Assembly: GCA_934643455.1 (NCBI GenBank)
Contig: CAKUBV010000005.1
Location: 62,001 to 126,000, forward strand
Source: Candidatus Proelusimicrobium excrementi
GTDB lineage: Bacteria > Elusimicrobiota > Elusimicrobia > Elusimicrobiales > Elusimicrobiaceae
DNA: 64,000 nucleotides
Direction of reading: 5' to 3'
Position numbers and translations under genes: made by a program. The stretch's first letter is position 1. Each line of letters opens with the position of its first letter. Below are positions 41,736 through 50,569 of this stretch, in pieces. Below the pieces are notes generated by a model that saw nothing but the letters and a program-made list of their open reading frames with translations, was not told where the DNA came from and did not search any database.

Positions 41736-43343
41736 CTACTCTGCAAGCACGGTCGGGGTCAGGAATACGACCAAGTCCGTAGTGCTCTTTGAGGTTGTTT
41801 TATTGGTAAAGAACCAGCCGATTACCGGGATTTGACCGAGCAAAGGAACTTTCCTTACCGTTTCTTTCTCAACGGACTGCAATAAACCGCCGAGTACAAC
41901 CGTCTGACCGCTCTTTACTCTGACCTGTGTGGATACGGCGCGCGTTACGGTATCGTAAGAATCGCCCGTTTCCGAAGGGGTCAAATCAGAATAGGAAGGA
42001 GCAACCGTCAAGGTTACATAGCCTTCTTTGTTGACCTGCGGAGTTACCGTTAAGGTTAAACCGACTCTTCTTCTTTCATTGCCGGAAGTGGAGCTGGTGG
42101 AAGAACCGCTGGTTTCTTTGGTAATCGTACCGATTGAAGCATCCCTTGAAGAAGTGATAATCGCGGGATTGTTGTTCATGGTGATTACTTTAGGTTTGCC
42201 GAGCATTCTGGATTCGTTCTTGCTGAGCATGGCCTGGAAAGCTACCGAGAAGCCGCCGAAATCAGCGGAAATACCCTTGTTTTTTTCATTAATTTCACTA
42301 CCATAAGTAGGTTTGCCACTGCCATCACCATCCGGACCGAGCCATTTCCAGAAGTTGCTGCTGCCGCCCAACCAATCCCAAGGTACGGCTGAAACGCCGC
42401 CCAAGCTGGCCGAAGCCCAAGTGCCGCTTTCGTTGGTCCAGTTGAAACCGAGGTTCAAACCGCTGCCCTTGCCGACTTCTATTACCTGAGCCTCAATCAA
42501 AATCTGAGGAGCTTTGATATCAAGTTCGGCCAAAATGTTTTCAACTTGCGGGAAAACTTCCGGCACGTCCGTGATGATAAGCTTGTTGGTTCTGGCGTCA
42601 ACGGCGATTTTACCTTGTTTGGTAAGTACGCTCTTGATTACGGAAAGAATGGCGCTGGCGCCATCTCCGCCGCCGCTGGCTCCGCCCGCGGGGGCCATGC
42701 CGATAGCCATACCGCCGCCAGCTCCGCCGCCGCTTGCTGGGTCAAATACGTTGACGCTGGAGGTGGTAGTGGAGAAGCTGCTGGAAGTGGTATCAGCAGG
42801 CATAATGTTATTCATATCCTGAGCTATAGAGCTTTGAGGCTGCAAGGATACATAATTTAAAGTGTAAACTTTAGTTACGGCGTCCGGAGCTTCGTCGGAT
42901 CTTTTGGTGATGACGTAGCTGTCGCTCTTGCCGATACGCTGATAGGTTAAGCCCTGAACTCTTAAAAGAGTGTCCAAAGCTTCTCTAACGGTTACGTTTG
43001 CAAGAGAAGCGGAAACTTTTTTACCGGCGAATTCTTCGCCCATAATAAAGTTAATCTTCGCTTGAGCCGAAATACTGTTTAAAAAAGTACCTATGGGCAC
43101 ATTGTTTACCCTGATAGTTACTTTTCTGTCGAGAGGAGTATTATCCTCCGCCTGCTTGTAGATGGCAGATTCCCCGCCGGACGCCGCTTTGCGGGCCCCG
43201 GTGTTTTCATCCCCATAGGATAAATCTTCCACTACCGCAACTTTTGCTTCAGGCCTGGAGCTTTGCGCAGACGCTTCCACAGGTACCGCTACCTGAGAAC
43301 CGGCAAACACAACCGCCAGGAACAGAGCCAGTCTATTCTTCAT
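41736..43343 (-). CDS. pilQ: type IV pilus / type II secretin (PilQ/GspD)
   Basis: From the ATG at 43343 (AAGGAG seven bases upstream) this is 535 residues. Signal peptide, then an STN-type domain (VTIRVNNVPIGTFLNSISAQ), an N1-type domain interrupted by a Gly/Ala/Met-rich insertion at about 210-235, and the secretin core containing VDARTNKLIITDVPEVFPQV, LIEAQVIEVGKGSGLNLGF and the C-terminal VRVKSGQTVVLGGLLQSVEK with PLLGQIPVIGWFF. It forms the outer-membrane pore. It is compact: no AMIN domains are seen. Confidence 0.93.
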   Translation of the reverse strand: MKNRLALFLAVVFAGSQVAVPVEASAQSSRPEAKVAVVEDLSYGDENTGARKAASGGESAIYKQAEDNTPLDRKVTIRVNNVPIGTFLNSISAQAKINFIMGEEFAGKKVSASLANVTVREALDTLLRVQGLTYQRIGKSDSYVITKRSDEAPDAVTKVYTLNYVSLQPQSSIAQDMNNIMPADTTSSSFSTTTSSVNVFDPASGGGAGGGMAIGMAPAGGASGGGDGASAILSVIKSVLTKQGKIAVDARTNKLIITDVPEVFPQVENILAELDIKAPQILIEAQVIEVGKGSGLNLGFNWTNESGTWASASLGGVSAVPWDWLGGSSNFWKWLGPDGDGSGKPTYGSEINEKNKGISADFGGFSVAFQAMLSKNESRMLGKPKVITMNNNPAIITSSRDASIGTITKETSGSSTSSTSGNERRRVGLTLTVTPQVNKEGYVTLTVAPSYSDLTPSETGDSYDTVTRAVSTQVRVKSGQTVVLGGLLQSVEKETVRKVPLLGQIPVIGWFFTNKTTSKSTTDLVVFLTPTVLAE

Positions 43344-43373
43344 TAACATCCTCCTTAATTTAAACCAATCGAA

Positions 43374-43985
43374 CTACATTAATGGTAATTTCTTTACAAA
43401 TCTTTGGCCTTTATAGACAAAGGTGACGGAATCATCGGTAATTTTTACGATCTTCGCGCCCAATACGGTGCCGCCTTTGCCGACGACTTCGCCGTTGACT
43501 ATGGCTTCCGTGCCCAAAATGCCGTCAATAGTTATCTTATTGATAATCGCGCGGGCGGGATTGCGCTTAAGTTCTTCCTCAAGCTGTCTTTGTCTTTCGG
43601 CTTCGGCCTGACGCTGTCTTTCCATTTCTTCAAGTCTTTTGCGCTCGTCCGCGATTCTTTTTTGTTCGGCAAGACGGGCCTTTTCAATGGAGTCGACCTC
43701 TTCCCTGGAAAGGAAAGGATCCCTTGCGTTGGTAGGTGCAAAAACCACGCGGGGCGCGGTTTCTTTATCGTCTTTTTTAGACGCGGCGGCTTGTTTTGCC
43801 GGCGCGGAACCGCCGCCTACGGCTTTTGCGGCTTTTACGGGCACCGCCGGCGTTACAACCGGCTCAATTATATCGGAGTTTCTGCTCCCGTCAACCACAA
43901 CATTGTTTTGCTGGGCCGGCAAAGGCAGAACCGCAACGCCCAAAACCGCGGATAATAAAAGAGTTATATGTAAATTCTTTTTCAT
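43374..43985 (-). CDS. pilP: PilP-like periplasmic protein
   Basis: A 203-residue protein with a signal peptide (ending PLPAQQ), an Ala/Lys linker, the DPFLSREEVD motif (a PilP-type DPF), a strongly charged coiled coil (about 90-140, many Glu, Arg, Gln) and a small C-terminal beta domain with IDGILGTEAIVNGEVVGKGG and FVYKGQRFVKKLPLM. PilP links the inner-membrane PilMNO complex with the secretin. The inserted coiled coil is longer than I expect for PilP. Confidence 0.8.
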   Translation of the reverse strand: MKKNLHITLLLSAVLGVAVLPLPAQQNNVVVDGSRNSDIIEPVVTPAVPVKAAKAVGGGSAPAKQAAASKKDDKETAPRVVFAPTNARDPFLSREEVDSIEKARLAEQKRIADERKRLEEMERQRQAEAERQRQLEEELKRNPARAIINKITIDGILGTEAIVNGEVVGKGGTVLGAKIVKITDDSVTFVYKGQRFVKKLPLM

Positions 43986-43996
43986 AAAATCACCGC

Positions 43997-44575
43997 CTAT
44001 TTAGCAGATTTAGAGGACTCATTGCCCTTTAAGAACAAAGTATGAACTCTTAAACCGGCCTGCAATCTGCCCAAAGAGCCTTCCGCCCTAGATACGGTCA
44101 GATTGGAAATACGCATAAAATGCTCGTTATTTTCTATCAGCTCGATAAGCTTGCCGAGCTGTTCGTAAGTAAGTTCCAAATTAACGTCTACGGAAGAATG
44201 CGTAAAATCCCCGTCCTCGTCAAGGATATGCCTGCCGGTTCTGGTCGGTTCTACGCCGACTTTGTTGAAAAATGACAGCATTTGGCTTAAAAGCCATTCG
44301 TCTTTTTTACTGTAATCCGGCAGCCTCTTTACAAGGCGTTCGTACAAAGCTTTGGAATCTTCGTATTCTTTCGCGCTTTCGGCTTCGGCTTTTTTGGCGT
44401 CCACTTTGCGTTGGGCTTCCCATACTTTTGAGCCCGCCACTCCGTTTACATACCATACCGCTATAAACACTATCAGCAGTAAAACCAGCGGCCTTATAAA
44501 AGGATTCCAGTTCTTCTCGAACAACATATTTTGTACGTCGTTCAAGCCTTCTTTCATGTCAGTAATAAATTTCAT
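43997..44575 (-). CDS. pilO: PilO-like inner-membrane assembly protein
   Basis: A 192-residue bitopic protein: short cytoplasmic start, one membrane helix near 27-46, coiled coil to about residue 90, then an alpha/beta domain (SSVDVNLELTYEQLGKLIEL, NNEHFMRISNLTVSRAEG) of the PilO ferredoxin-like kind. It overlaps pilMN by four bases and is followed by pilP, the canonical order M-N-O-P-Q. Confidence 0.85.
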   Translation of the reverse strand: MKFITDMKEGLNDVQNMLFEKNWNPFIRPLVLLLIVFIAVWYVNGVAGSKVWEAQRKVDAKKAEAESAKEYEDSKALYERLVKRLPDYSKKDEWLLSQMLSFFNKVGVEPTRTGRHILDEDGDFTHSSVDVNLELTYEQLGKLIELIENNEHFMRISNLTVSRAEGSLGRLQAGLRVHTLFLKGNESSKSAK

Positions 44576-46173
44576 TTTTTATCCTCCTTTTCGCATTTTA
44601 AGGAGAATTTCGTCCCCAGCACAAAGTCTTTCTGCTGCTGTTTAAGAGGCGCGGTCGAAAAGTCGTAAGATATCGTCGCGCGTCCTTTGCAGAGATCGGC
44701 CATTTCGGGGGTGGAATCCACCACCGTTCTGAAGCGGTTTCCGAGCGCAAGTTCCTTTTCCCTGCCGGAATAAACGCTGGCAACGCCTTCCATGCGGATA
44801 TAGCTTTTTTCTTTAAGTTTTGACGCGCCGGTGTCATAAGGATATTTAATATCCAAAGAGGTAAGCCACATTTCCTGCGGCAAAATATCCGGCAGGATAG
44901 AAAGCTTTTCCGTATAATTGACCGGGGCCAAAAATTTGGAAAGGGCTTTAGACTTTCTGCTCATAGAGTTTACCTTTTCCTTAATTTGGGAAGCGTACAA
45001 ACCTTTAAAGTCCGCCACATCGTTATTTGTGGTAAAAGTTTGGGAGGAAAGCGCTTTAAGCTTCATCACGGAACGTATCTGAACGGAACCGCACCATAAC
45101 ACGAGCAAAGCCACCAAAACTAGCGCAAGCTTCCAAACAGTTATAGTGCTGCGGATTTCCTCTTCCGACGATCTGTTTTTACGGTACAGGTCTATATCCG
45201 GGACGTTTTTATTTACAAATTTAAGGCACGCCCCGATAGCGGCCATTTCCGCAAAACCTTCAACTTTAAAGCCGAACAAATCGGAGATTTTCCAAGTTCT
45301 GACATGGCGTTTTACTTCGCTTTCCAAGATAGGCGCCCAAAAATCGGCCTCGTCGGAAATAACGGACACGTCTTCAAACGGGTTCTTTTCTATCTGCTTG
45401 GAAATGAAATCCATGCAGTTGTTGACTTCAAGCCTGTTTCTGTTGCCTATGGCTTTCTGCACTTCAACTTCGCGCATTAAGACGGGAGCATTGTTCAAAG
45501 CGTACAAAAACTGCCCGGTATGGGAGGTGAAATTTGCATAAATACAGCCTTTGCCGGAAACGTTCTCTTTATCGGTTTGATTGAAAAGCCTGTAAATTGA
45601 AAGAGGTGAAGTTTCAACCGCAACCAAATTAAGGCCGATACTCTTCATACCGGATTCAAGTATCTGCACTATGCGGGCGGAAGTCATAGAGAAGACTACG
45701 CCCAAGTGTTTGGCTTTGCTGAGCCCGGCGTAAAAAGAATAAACGTAATAATCCGATACGCCCCTTTCAAAAGGATAGTGGATATACTTGCGCGCCTGAA
45801 GCGGAATGGTGTTCTTCCAGTATCTTCTGGGCGTATCCTGCATTACGAAATGGCGGTGTATGCTGAAATTTGAAGCAAGCGTTACAACCACATTCTTAGT
45901 GGCCCATTGTTTGCTGTCAATAATTTTCTTAATCGGATCCAGCCAATGTTTGGGCATGGAGAAAAAGCCTTCGTTTAAATCCGCCGGTTTTAATACTCCT
46001 GGCGGAATTTCCCCCACCGGAAGCTTGATTAAAGAATCAATTTCCAAACCGCCGGATTTTTCCCGCACCTGGGCCACATACACATCCGTAAGAGATATGT
46101 ATATGCCTATACATTCTTTATAATCGGTTCTCTTGATACCAAGGGAACTGTCTATCGTAGAAGAAAAAGACAT
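44572..46173 (-). CDS. PilM-PilN fusion protein
   Basis: A 533-residue protein. Residues 20-330 follow the actin-like PilM fold (YKECIGIYISLTDVYVAQVR at the start, VVVTLASNFSIHRHFVMQ, later VVFSMTSARIVQILESGMKSIGLNLVAVE). A single membrane helix follows near 345-363 (LALVLVALLVLWCGSVQI). Then comes a periplasmic PilN-like coiled-coil and beta domain (KLSILPDILPQEMWLTSLDI). In most bacteria PilM and PilN are separate and PilM binds the short cytoplasmic tail of PilN; here they are one chain in the membrane. Ribosome site GGGGGG, three genes from the operon start. Confidence 0.85.
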   Translation of the reverse strand: MSFSSTIDSSLGIKRTDYKECIGIYISLTDVYVAQVREKSGGLEIDSLIKLPVGEIPPGVLKPADLNEGFFSMPKHWLDPIKKIIDSKQWATKNVVVTLASNFSIHRHFVMQDTPRRYWKNTIPLQARKYIHYPFERGVSDYYVYSFYAGLSKAKHLGVVFSMTSARIVQILESGMKSIGLNLVAVETSPLSIYRLFNQTDKENVSGKGCIYANFTSHTGQFLYALNNAPVLMREVEVQKAIGNRNRLEVNNCMDFISKQIEKNPFEDVSVISDEADFWAPILESEVKRHVRTWKISDLFGFKVEGFAEMAAIGACLKFVNKNVPDIDLYRKNRSSEEEIRSTITVWKLALVLVALLVLWCGSVQIRSVMKLKALSSQTFTTNNDVADFKGLYASQIKEKVNSMSRKSKALSKFLAPVNYTEKLSILPDILPQEMWLTSLDIKYPYDTGASKLKEKSYIRMEGVASVYSGREKELALGNRFRTVVDSTPEMADLCKGRATISYDFSTAPLKQQQKDFVLGTKFSLKCEKEDKK

Positions 46174-46184
46174 CAGCCCCCCTA

Positions 46185-47930
46185 TTAATAATTATAATTG
46201 TCCGGATCATTGACGTCATATGCGGCGCCCGGCATATTTACAGTGCTGGGAACTCCGCCGTCAACGCCGCCTTGATTAAATGAATCGGCGGTTCCGTCTG
46301 CGGCGTCATTTACTGCGGCCGAGGCGTCCGTGCCGTAAGTGTCAAATCCAAAATCGTCAGCGGGCATTGAAGCCGGCTGTTCCGTGGAGAAGTTGTCTTC
46401 CGCAGAAACATCCGCCAAAGCGTCCGCGCCTGATTTACGTATGGCTTCGGGTTTGCTCCAAAGGCGTTTTTTGGTGTAATCCAATTTGGAGTTTTCCCCC
46501 GCCGCCGCGGCTTTTGCGCCCTTTGCGGTTTTGGCCGGTTTGGCTTCGGCTTTTTTGGTCTGCAAGAGTTCGACTTTGCGTCTTACGATTTTTTCTCTGC
46601 CGTCAACGTCTTTGGCTCTTAAAATTATGGTATAATTGCCGATGGGCAGAATTTGGCCGAAATACTGCTTCTTTCCGTTCCAGAAAATCTGTCTGTAAAC
46701 AGGGCCGCTGCCGGAAATCTGTCTTACCACATAGTATTTGCCGTCTTTGGCGTGCTGCACTATCTGCAAAGTCCAATCGGCGACTTTTGCGAAAGATTCC
46801 ACCACCGAGAAATCCGCCACCATGCCTTCGTCCATATCGGGCGTAATGGACCTGAACGGATAGAGGCCGAGGCTGAGCACCGGCGGGGTGTTCTTTTCGG
46901 GTGATTTAAGTTTCAAATTCGGTTTGGCGGTATAATCAAACACTATGGAAATGCCGTCCAAATCGCTGAATTTGGCTGGGGGCTGTTCGGTAGTGAGGCC
47001 CATATTAAAGCTGAGCTTCGCCGTGGAAACGCCCATATTGATTAAGTAAGAATTTAAAGCTACGGTCTGCCTTACACCCTGTATTGAAACGCTGTCGGTA
47101 TAAGAGCCCGGCGGCAAAAGTACGAAAGAAGGCGTACCGCTGAGTATCATAAGGGAGTAAACTTCATCCAAAATTTCTTTGGCTTCAGGTTTGAAGGTTA
47201 CGCCGTCGTCGGCGAAAATCGCGCTTGATTCCATATCAATCGCGTCAACCATTCCGCCGCGCATATAAACATTTATGCCCTTATAGGAATTTAATTTTTC
47301 CAGTACGGAGTTGGTCATTGAGTCAACCTGCGCGTTGATGCTTTCCCTTCTCAAGGCTTTTACTTCTTCATCGTCGCCTTCGGGCATGGTGCTTTCGGCA
47401 ACGATTTTTTCAATGCGTTTATTGTCTTCGACCGGGGTCCCTTCCGGGGTATAAATTACGGGTTCGGCGACATTGGCGCCTTCCTGCCGAGGCGCAGCGG
47501 CCTGAAGCTGAGCCTGCGCCTGTTCCTGAGCTTGCGCAACAGGTTTTTTGGCTTCTTTTACCGGTTCGGCTTCCACGCCTTCACGGGCTTTCCTGGAATC
47601 GAATAAAACTTTGCCTTCATGGCCGGTTTCACGGGCTTTTTCCAATGATTCGTCATAGGGAACTTGCTTGGGAGCTTCAACCCCGCCTCTTTTGAAATGT
47701 ATCAAATTGACATATTCGTTAGCTTCGGAAATCTGTTCGGGATTACCGCTTACAAATACGTCAATGAAATTATCCATGGCGTCATCGTATTTGCCCTCTT
47801 CGTACAAGGCCTTGCCTTTGTTGAGTTTGTCCTCAACGCTTAAAGAAGCGGCATAAGCGGCCGTAAAAACAAAGCATAAAGATAGAGCCACAAATATGTA
47901 CTTGGTTAAACTATTTTTAATATTTGGCAT
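46185..47930 (-). CDS. exported TPR and OmpA-like-domain protein at the head of the pilus operon
   Basis: A 581-residue protein with signal peptide (residues 1-28, ending AAYAAS). A TPR-like repeat (KGKALYEEGKYDDAMDNFID) leads into an Ala/Gln/Glu-rich linker to about residue 170. Around 215-315 is an OmpA-like region: SSAIFADDGVTFKPEAKEIL, then GVRQTVALNSYLINMGVST in the position of the peptidoglycan-binding loop. A beta-rich FlgD- or fibronectin-like segment follows (GNYTIILRAKDVDGREKIVR), then a low-complexity acidic tail. It could fix the pilus machine to peptidoglycan, as TsaP or FimV do elsewhere; that role is inference. Confidence 0.7.
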   Translation of the reverse strand: MPNIKNSLTKYIFVALSLCFVFTAAYAASLSVEDKLNKGKALYEEGKYDDAMDNFIDVFVSGNPEQISEANEYVNLIHFKRGGVEAPKQVPYDESLEKARETGHEGKVLFDSRKAREGVEAEPVKEAKKPVAQAQEQAQAQLQAAAPRQEGANVAEPVIYTPEGTPVEDNKRIEKIVAESTMPEGDDEEVKALRRESINAQVDSMTNSVLEKLNSYKGINVYMRGGMVDAIDMESSAIFADDGVTFKPEAKEILDEVYSLMILSGTPSFVLLPPGSYTDSVSIQGVRQTVALNSYLINMGVSTAKLSFNMGLTTEQPPAKFSDLDGISIVFDYTAKPNLKLKSPEKNTPPVLSLGLYPFRSITPDMDEGMVADFSVVESFAKVADWTLQIVQHAKDGKYYVVRQISGSGPVYRQIFWNGKKQYFGQILPIGNYTIILRAKDVDGREKIVRRKVELLQTKKAEAKPAKTAKGAKAAAAGENSKLDYTKKRLWSKPEAIRKSGADALADVSAEDNFSTEQPASMPADDFGFDTYGTDASAAVNDAADGTADSFNQGGVDGGVPSTVNMPGAAYDVNDPDNYNY

Positions 47931-47972
47931 AATGTACCCCTTTAAAGGTATTATAAATAACTACACATAATG

Positions 47973-48000
47973 ATTATATCAATTTAGAGGTCTTTGTAAA
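47973..48000 (-). promoter_or_regulatory. promoter of the pilus operon
   Basis: On the minus strand TTTACA (47995-48000), 16 bases, extended -10 TGATATAAT with a perfect hexamer (47973-47978). The predicted leader is about 36 bases and ends with AGGGG before the ATG at 47930. No other equally good promoter is seen down to 34.4 kb. Confidence 0.75.
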
Positions 48001-48007
48001 GCTTTTT

Positions 48008-50569
48008 TTACAAATTTTCCATATTTTTAAGCCTCGTCAAGGCCTGTTCGTCATGTTTATCGTAGGATAAGATAAATTGCAAAGGCTCTTTGGCTTTCTC
48101 CGCCTCGCCGGCATTAAGCCGCGCCGACGAAAGCGCAAATCCCAAAGGTTTAAAATATTTAAAATCGGAGTAATAAGGCTCAAGCAGAAGAGCGGCTTTT
48201 GCGTATTCGCCCTTATTAAAACAGATTTCAGCAAGCAAAAGAGCGGCGGAAGGGCTTTCCGGGTAAGCGGCTTGCAGAGCGGATATTTCCTTTTCCAAAG
48301 CGGGGCCGGTTTTAAACCTTTTCACTTTGGCCCTGGCCGCTTTAAAAACTTCGGCTTTTTTAAGCAGTTCCTCGCCGCCGTATCCTTTATCCCGGCAGAG
48401 TTTGGCAAGTTCGTAAAAATCCGGGTTGAAAAGGTCTTCTTCCAAAACTTGCCCGGCCAAGGCGCAGGCTTCCGCGTAAGCACCGGCGGAAAAAGCCGAA
48501 AGCCCGTAAGCCAGTTTAAGCTCCTGCTCATGCGGGAAAATTTTTAAAAGTTCTTTGGCAAAAGCGGCATTTTCCGCCGTCCTGACAGAGGGCAGAACTG
48601 CGGCGAATTTGGCCCAAGCCTGAACCGCGGCCAAATTTTCGGGATACAAAAGCAAAGCTTTTTTAAGATATTCCGCGGCGGCGGAATTTTCCCCCAAACC
48701 GCTTTTTATTCCGGCAGCTCTTAAATAAAACTCGTAATAACCAGGATATTTCTTTATTCCGCGTTCGGCGTAGGACATGGCTTCGTCATATTCGGCGGTT
48801 TGTATCAAGGCGTTAACAACGCCGAAAGCGGCTTCCGCGCGCACGGCCGGGTTTCTGTCGGCTTTTTTAAGCCGTTCCGCGGCCAAAGCATAGTCGCCCT
48901 TGGCAAAGGCTTTGTAGCCTTCAAGCGCGGAAAACTCCGCCCCGAAATACGATATCTGCCAAGCCGCGGCCACAAAAGCGCAGAAAAACACCGCGCCGCA
49001 AATTAAATAAACCGCGGCAGTCTTGATTTTCTTAACTTCGGCTCGGCAGGAAATATTATTCAGCAATCCGAAAACAAACCAAAACGCAAAAGCCGGTATA
49101 ACAGCCCTGAAAGTTATATTAAGCGTATTATCCGCGCAAAAAGCGGCAAGCCCGGCCAAAAGGCATAAATAAATAAGGCGCGAATCAGAGTTCTTCTCGG
49201 CGCGTACGGCTTTTATCGCTTCAAAAGCCCCGAAACCCAATAAAAACACAAAAACCGCCAATCCCAAAAGGCCGCTTTCGGCCAAAACCTGAATGAATTG
49301 ATTGTGCGCTTCGTTGGCCTGCGTTTTAATACCGCCCAAAACGGGATTGCGGAAAATAAGCCCGCCTTGGCAAAGGCCGTAGTTCATTTGGAAAGAAGTC
49401 AGCCCCTTGCCGATAAAAGGCGATTCTTTAAACATCTTAAGCCCGCAGGCCCACATCATAAGTCTTTGATGATAAGCCGGATTTATATTGTCCGCGCCGG
49501 CGTCCAAAGTGAAAGCGGAAGCCTCGTTAAGCGCGGAAAGTTCTTCAATCCTTTCTGCCGCGGCGGAAGAATAATTTTTATCATCTTTTTGCATTCCCGA
49601 AGGCCATAAAAAGAAAACCAAAAGGCAAAAAACGACCGCAAAAACGGCTTTGCCTTTGGCCTTCATAAGCAAAGTTCTGAAATCCTTAAACAAAAGCAAA
49701 ATGAATCCGCCGGCCGCCGCGCCAAGCCAGGAAGAGCGCGTCATACTTATGGCCAAATAGGCGCAAAAGACAAAAAGCGTCAGCAGGAAAGTGAACTGTT
49801 CCCCGCCGGTGCGCGCTTTCATAAAACGTAAAAAAGCCAAAGGCAGGAAAACCAGCAAATAAGAAGAAAGGAAATTGGGATTGCCGAAGGTGGAAATCGC
49901 GCGCGCGCCGAATTCGTAATTTATATTGATTTTCCATATCATTTCCAGCCCGGCGTTTTGAAGTATCCCGTAAAAACAGCAAATCACGCATACGGCCAAA
50001 AATATATCTAAAACGGCAAAAAGCGTAACGTCTTTAAGGCGTTTCATGCAGATATAGGCGGCCCAAGCCCACATTAAAGCGGCGTAAACCCAAAAGAAAA
50101 CCCCTCCAAACACATTAAACAAGAACCAGCAGAAAGACCACAGCGCAAAATTAAAATAAAAATCCGGGCGGAATTTTTCCCACCCGCCGGCGTTGACGGC
50201 CTTTGCCAGGAACCAAGCCCCCACAAAGGAAAAAACAAAGACATCCCCCTTTTGGGAAAATTCCCCTATCAAAGCCAAGAAATTGTCGCCGCGCGCCAAA
50301 TTAAAGAAAAGAGAAAACAAACTCACAGCCGCAAAGGCCAGCATAAAAACGTCGGTCTTGGAAAATTTTAAAACAAGTTCCCCCGTCAACAAAACTTTAA
50401 GCGCGCGGCAAAGCAAAAACGCGCACATCAGCAAAGCAAGCAGCAAATCCTGAGCGATATAAGGGTTCTTCGTCAGGTCCGTAAAAAATATCAGCGGCGT
50501 CATAAAAACACAGCCGGCCAAAATAAGTTTTTCCGCCGAAGGCAGAAACTTTAATAATTTTTCTTTCAT
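48008..50569 (-). CDS. O-antigen ligase/polymerase (Wzy or PglL type) with C-terminal TPR domain, copy 1
   Basis: An 853-residue polytopic protein with about 12-14 membrane helices over residues 15-500, including a large periplasmic loop with the family pattern GKGLTSFQMNYG and NEAHNQFIQVLAESGLLGLA (the conserved His-x-x-x-x-Gln region). The C-terminal 330 residues are TPR repeats (EGYKAFAKGDYALAAERLKK, AAEYLKKALLLYPENLAAVQ). Such enzymes join undecaprenyl-linked glycans to lipid A or to proteins, or polymerise O units. It stands just upstream of the pilus operon promoter, so pilin glycosylation (PglL/PilO activity) is a fair guess. Start preceded by a G-rich site and overlapping copy 2. Confidence 0.87.
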   Translation of the reverse strand: MKEKLLKFLPSAEKLILAGCVFMTPLIFFTDLTKNPYIAQDLLLALLMCAFLLCRALKVLLTGELVLKFSKTDVFMLAFAAVSLFSLFFNLARGDNFLALIGEFSQKGDVFVFSFVGAWFLAKAVNAGGWEKFRPDFYFNFALWSFCWFLFNVFGGVFFWVYAALMWAWAAYICMKRLKDVTLFAVLDIFLAVCVICCFYGILQNAGLEMIWKININYEFGARAISTFGNPNFLSSYLLVFLPLAFLRFMKARTGGEQFTFLLTLFVFCAYLAISMTRSSWLGAAAGGFILLLFKDFRTLLMKAKGKAVFAVVFCLLVFFLWPSGMQKDDKNYSSAAAERIEELSALNEASAFTLDAGADNINPAYHQRLMMWACGLKMFKESPFIGKGLTSFQMNYGLCQGGLIFRNPVLGGIKTQANEAHNQFIQVLAESGLLGLAVFVFLLGFGAFEAIKAVRAEKNSDSRLIYLCLLAGLAAFCADNTLNITFRAVIPAFAFWFVFGLLNNISCRAEVKKIKTAAVYLICGAVFFCAFVAAAWQISYFGAEFSALEGYKAFAKGDYALAAERLKKADRNPAVRAEAAFGVVNALIQTAEYDEAMSYAERGIKKYPGYYEFYLRAAGIKSGLGENSAAAEYLKKALLLYPENLAAVQAWAKFAAVLPSVRTAENAAFAKELLKIFPHEQELKLAYGLSAFSAGAYAEACALAGQVLEEDLFNPDFYELAKLCRDKGYGGEELLKKAEVFKAARAKVKRFKTGPALEKEISALQAAYPESPSAALLLAEICFNKGEYAKAALLLEPYYSDFKYFKPLGFALSSARLNAGEAEKAKEPLQFILSYDKHDEQALTRLKNMENL

